Source of the DNA: Xanthomonas sp.
Lineage (GTDB): Bacteria; Pseudomonadota; Gammaproteobacteria; Xanthomonadales; Xanthomonadaceae
Direction: 5' to 3'
NCBI GenBank assembly: GCA_018262705.1
Contig: JADFDQ010000001.1
Location: forward strand, 1 to 64,000
DNA length: 64,000 nucleotides
In this document: positions 63,736-64,000 of the stretch, one piece after another
Numbering within the stretch: the stretch's first letter is position 1
How the letters are laid out: every line of letters starts with the position of its first letter
The notes under the pieces: model-generated
Database searches by the model: none
What the model saw: the letters and a program-made list of their open reading frames with translations, nothing else
What the model was told of the DNA's origin: nothing
Position numbers and translations under genes: made by a program

Positions 63736-64000
63736 TCAGGCAAGACGCAGCGCATGCCAACGCGCCAGACCGGCCAGCACCGCATCGGGGGCAAAGACGT
63801 GCGCCGGCAGCAGCGCCCGCAGCGCCTCGGCGCCGCCGCCGTGAAGATACAGCTCCGGCAACCTCCCCAACCGCTGCGCAGCGCGCTGCAGGCTGTCTTC
63901 GACCAGCGCCAGCGCAGCGCCCTCACAGCCCGACGCCAAGGCGTCGTCGGTGTCGTCTGCGAAATCGACATGGTGCCCTCCGCTGTCGGGCAGATGTGGC
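63736..64000 (-). CDS. coaX: Type III pantothenate kinase, C-terminal end only
   Basis: Only the last ~88 residues lie in the window; the 5' part is beyond position 64000. The visible C-terminus reads PDSGGHHVDFADDTDDALASG, then CEGAALALVEDSLQ, LPELYLHGGGAEALRALLP and VLAGLARWHAL, which matches the CoaX end (GGdAxxL...L..GL). CoaX phosphorylates pantothenate, the first step of CoA synthesis, whose later steps (coaB, coaC) are at 10.5-11.7 kb. It is followed by the SPOR gene. Confidence 0.85.
   Translation of the reverse strand, partial: PHLPDSGGHHVDFADDTDDALASGCEGAALALVEDSLQRAAQRLGRLPELYLHGGGAEALRALLPAHVFAPDAVLAGLARWHALRLA

Noticed and set aside
63642-63971. 109-aa minus-strand ORF at the right edge
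   Set aside because: It is an out-of-frame shadow of the coaX end and its downstream gap.

Overview
The window is about 64 kb of GC-rich chromosomal DNA from a gammaproteobacterium of the Lysobacterales (Xanthomonadales), probably Xanthomonadaceae or a close relative. The evidence is a head-to-head olefin (oleABCD) gene set whose OleA closely matches the Xanthomonas enzyme, an Ax21-type outer-membrane protein, the coaBC-dut-algC order with an N-terminally extended membrane-anchored phosphomannomutase, divergent speA/speE, tyrS/M23 peptidase/anmK/ampG, and aceBA with a divergent LysR gene. Genes are dense and most intergenic gaps are below 150 bp. I see no insertion sequence, prophage, integrase or CRISPR array. 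This reads as core chromosome with a few accessory pieces.

Layout. 1-7.6 kb: tyrS (3' end outside the window), a cell-wall M23 peptidase, anmK and ampG (peptidoglycan recycling), xthA, a 188-bp heptanucleotide array, pyrE, and a small exported protein. 7.6-15 kb: algC, dut, and coaB and coaC as two overlapping genes instead of the usual fused coaBC; then radC, argS and a SPOR protein. 15-25 kb: ydfG, a Phd/zeta-like toxin-antitoxin pair, speA and speE, a TPR-GGDEF diguanylate cyclase, a PAP2 phosphatase, a PII protein, ubiK and comM. 25-29 kb: the glyoxylate shunt genes aceA and aceB with a LysR regulator and a perfect palindromic operator.

29-36 kb is the most distinctive segment. An exported natural fusion of a cyanophycinase-like S51 peptidase with an isoaspartyl peptidase lies divergent to an ECF sigma factor, a FecR anti-sigma factor and a TonB-dependent receptor that carries an STN signalling domain. 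My inference is a surface-signalling-controlled uptake and degradation system for isoaspartyl (beta-linked) polymers or peptides, with cyanophycin as the leading candidate substrate.

36-52 kb: a lysophospholipid-type acyltransferase, arfB, truC, an alcohol dehydrogenase, a CDF metal exporter, then the ole genes. These are oleD-oleC (overlapping), oleB and oleA, all on the minus strand, interspersed with a plus-strand SDR, a plus-strand uracil-DNA-glycosylase-like gene, small lipoproteins and a small membrane protein. OleA condenses two acyl-CoAs, OleD reduces the product, OleC forms a beta-lactone and OleB decarboxylates it to a long-chain cis-olefin. An M16 metallopeptidase, another SDR and trmL follow.

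52-64 kb: tandem REP-like repeats, a lipoprotein, the Ax21 protein, gpsA, secB, a rhodanese, a lipoprotein, a hot-dog thioesterase, hemD, an EamA transporter, hemF, a porin, arginase, tRNA-Thr(TGT), a SPOR protein and the 3' end of coaX. Several genes (anmK, ydfG, hemF, the sigma factor) have a -10-like hexamer 6-7 nt before the start codon and no Shine-Dalgarno sequence, which suggests leaderless transcripts. All functional calls come from reading the protein sequence against family knowledge; no database search was run.
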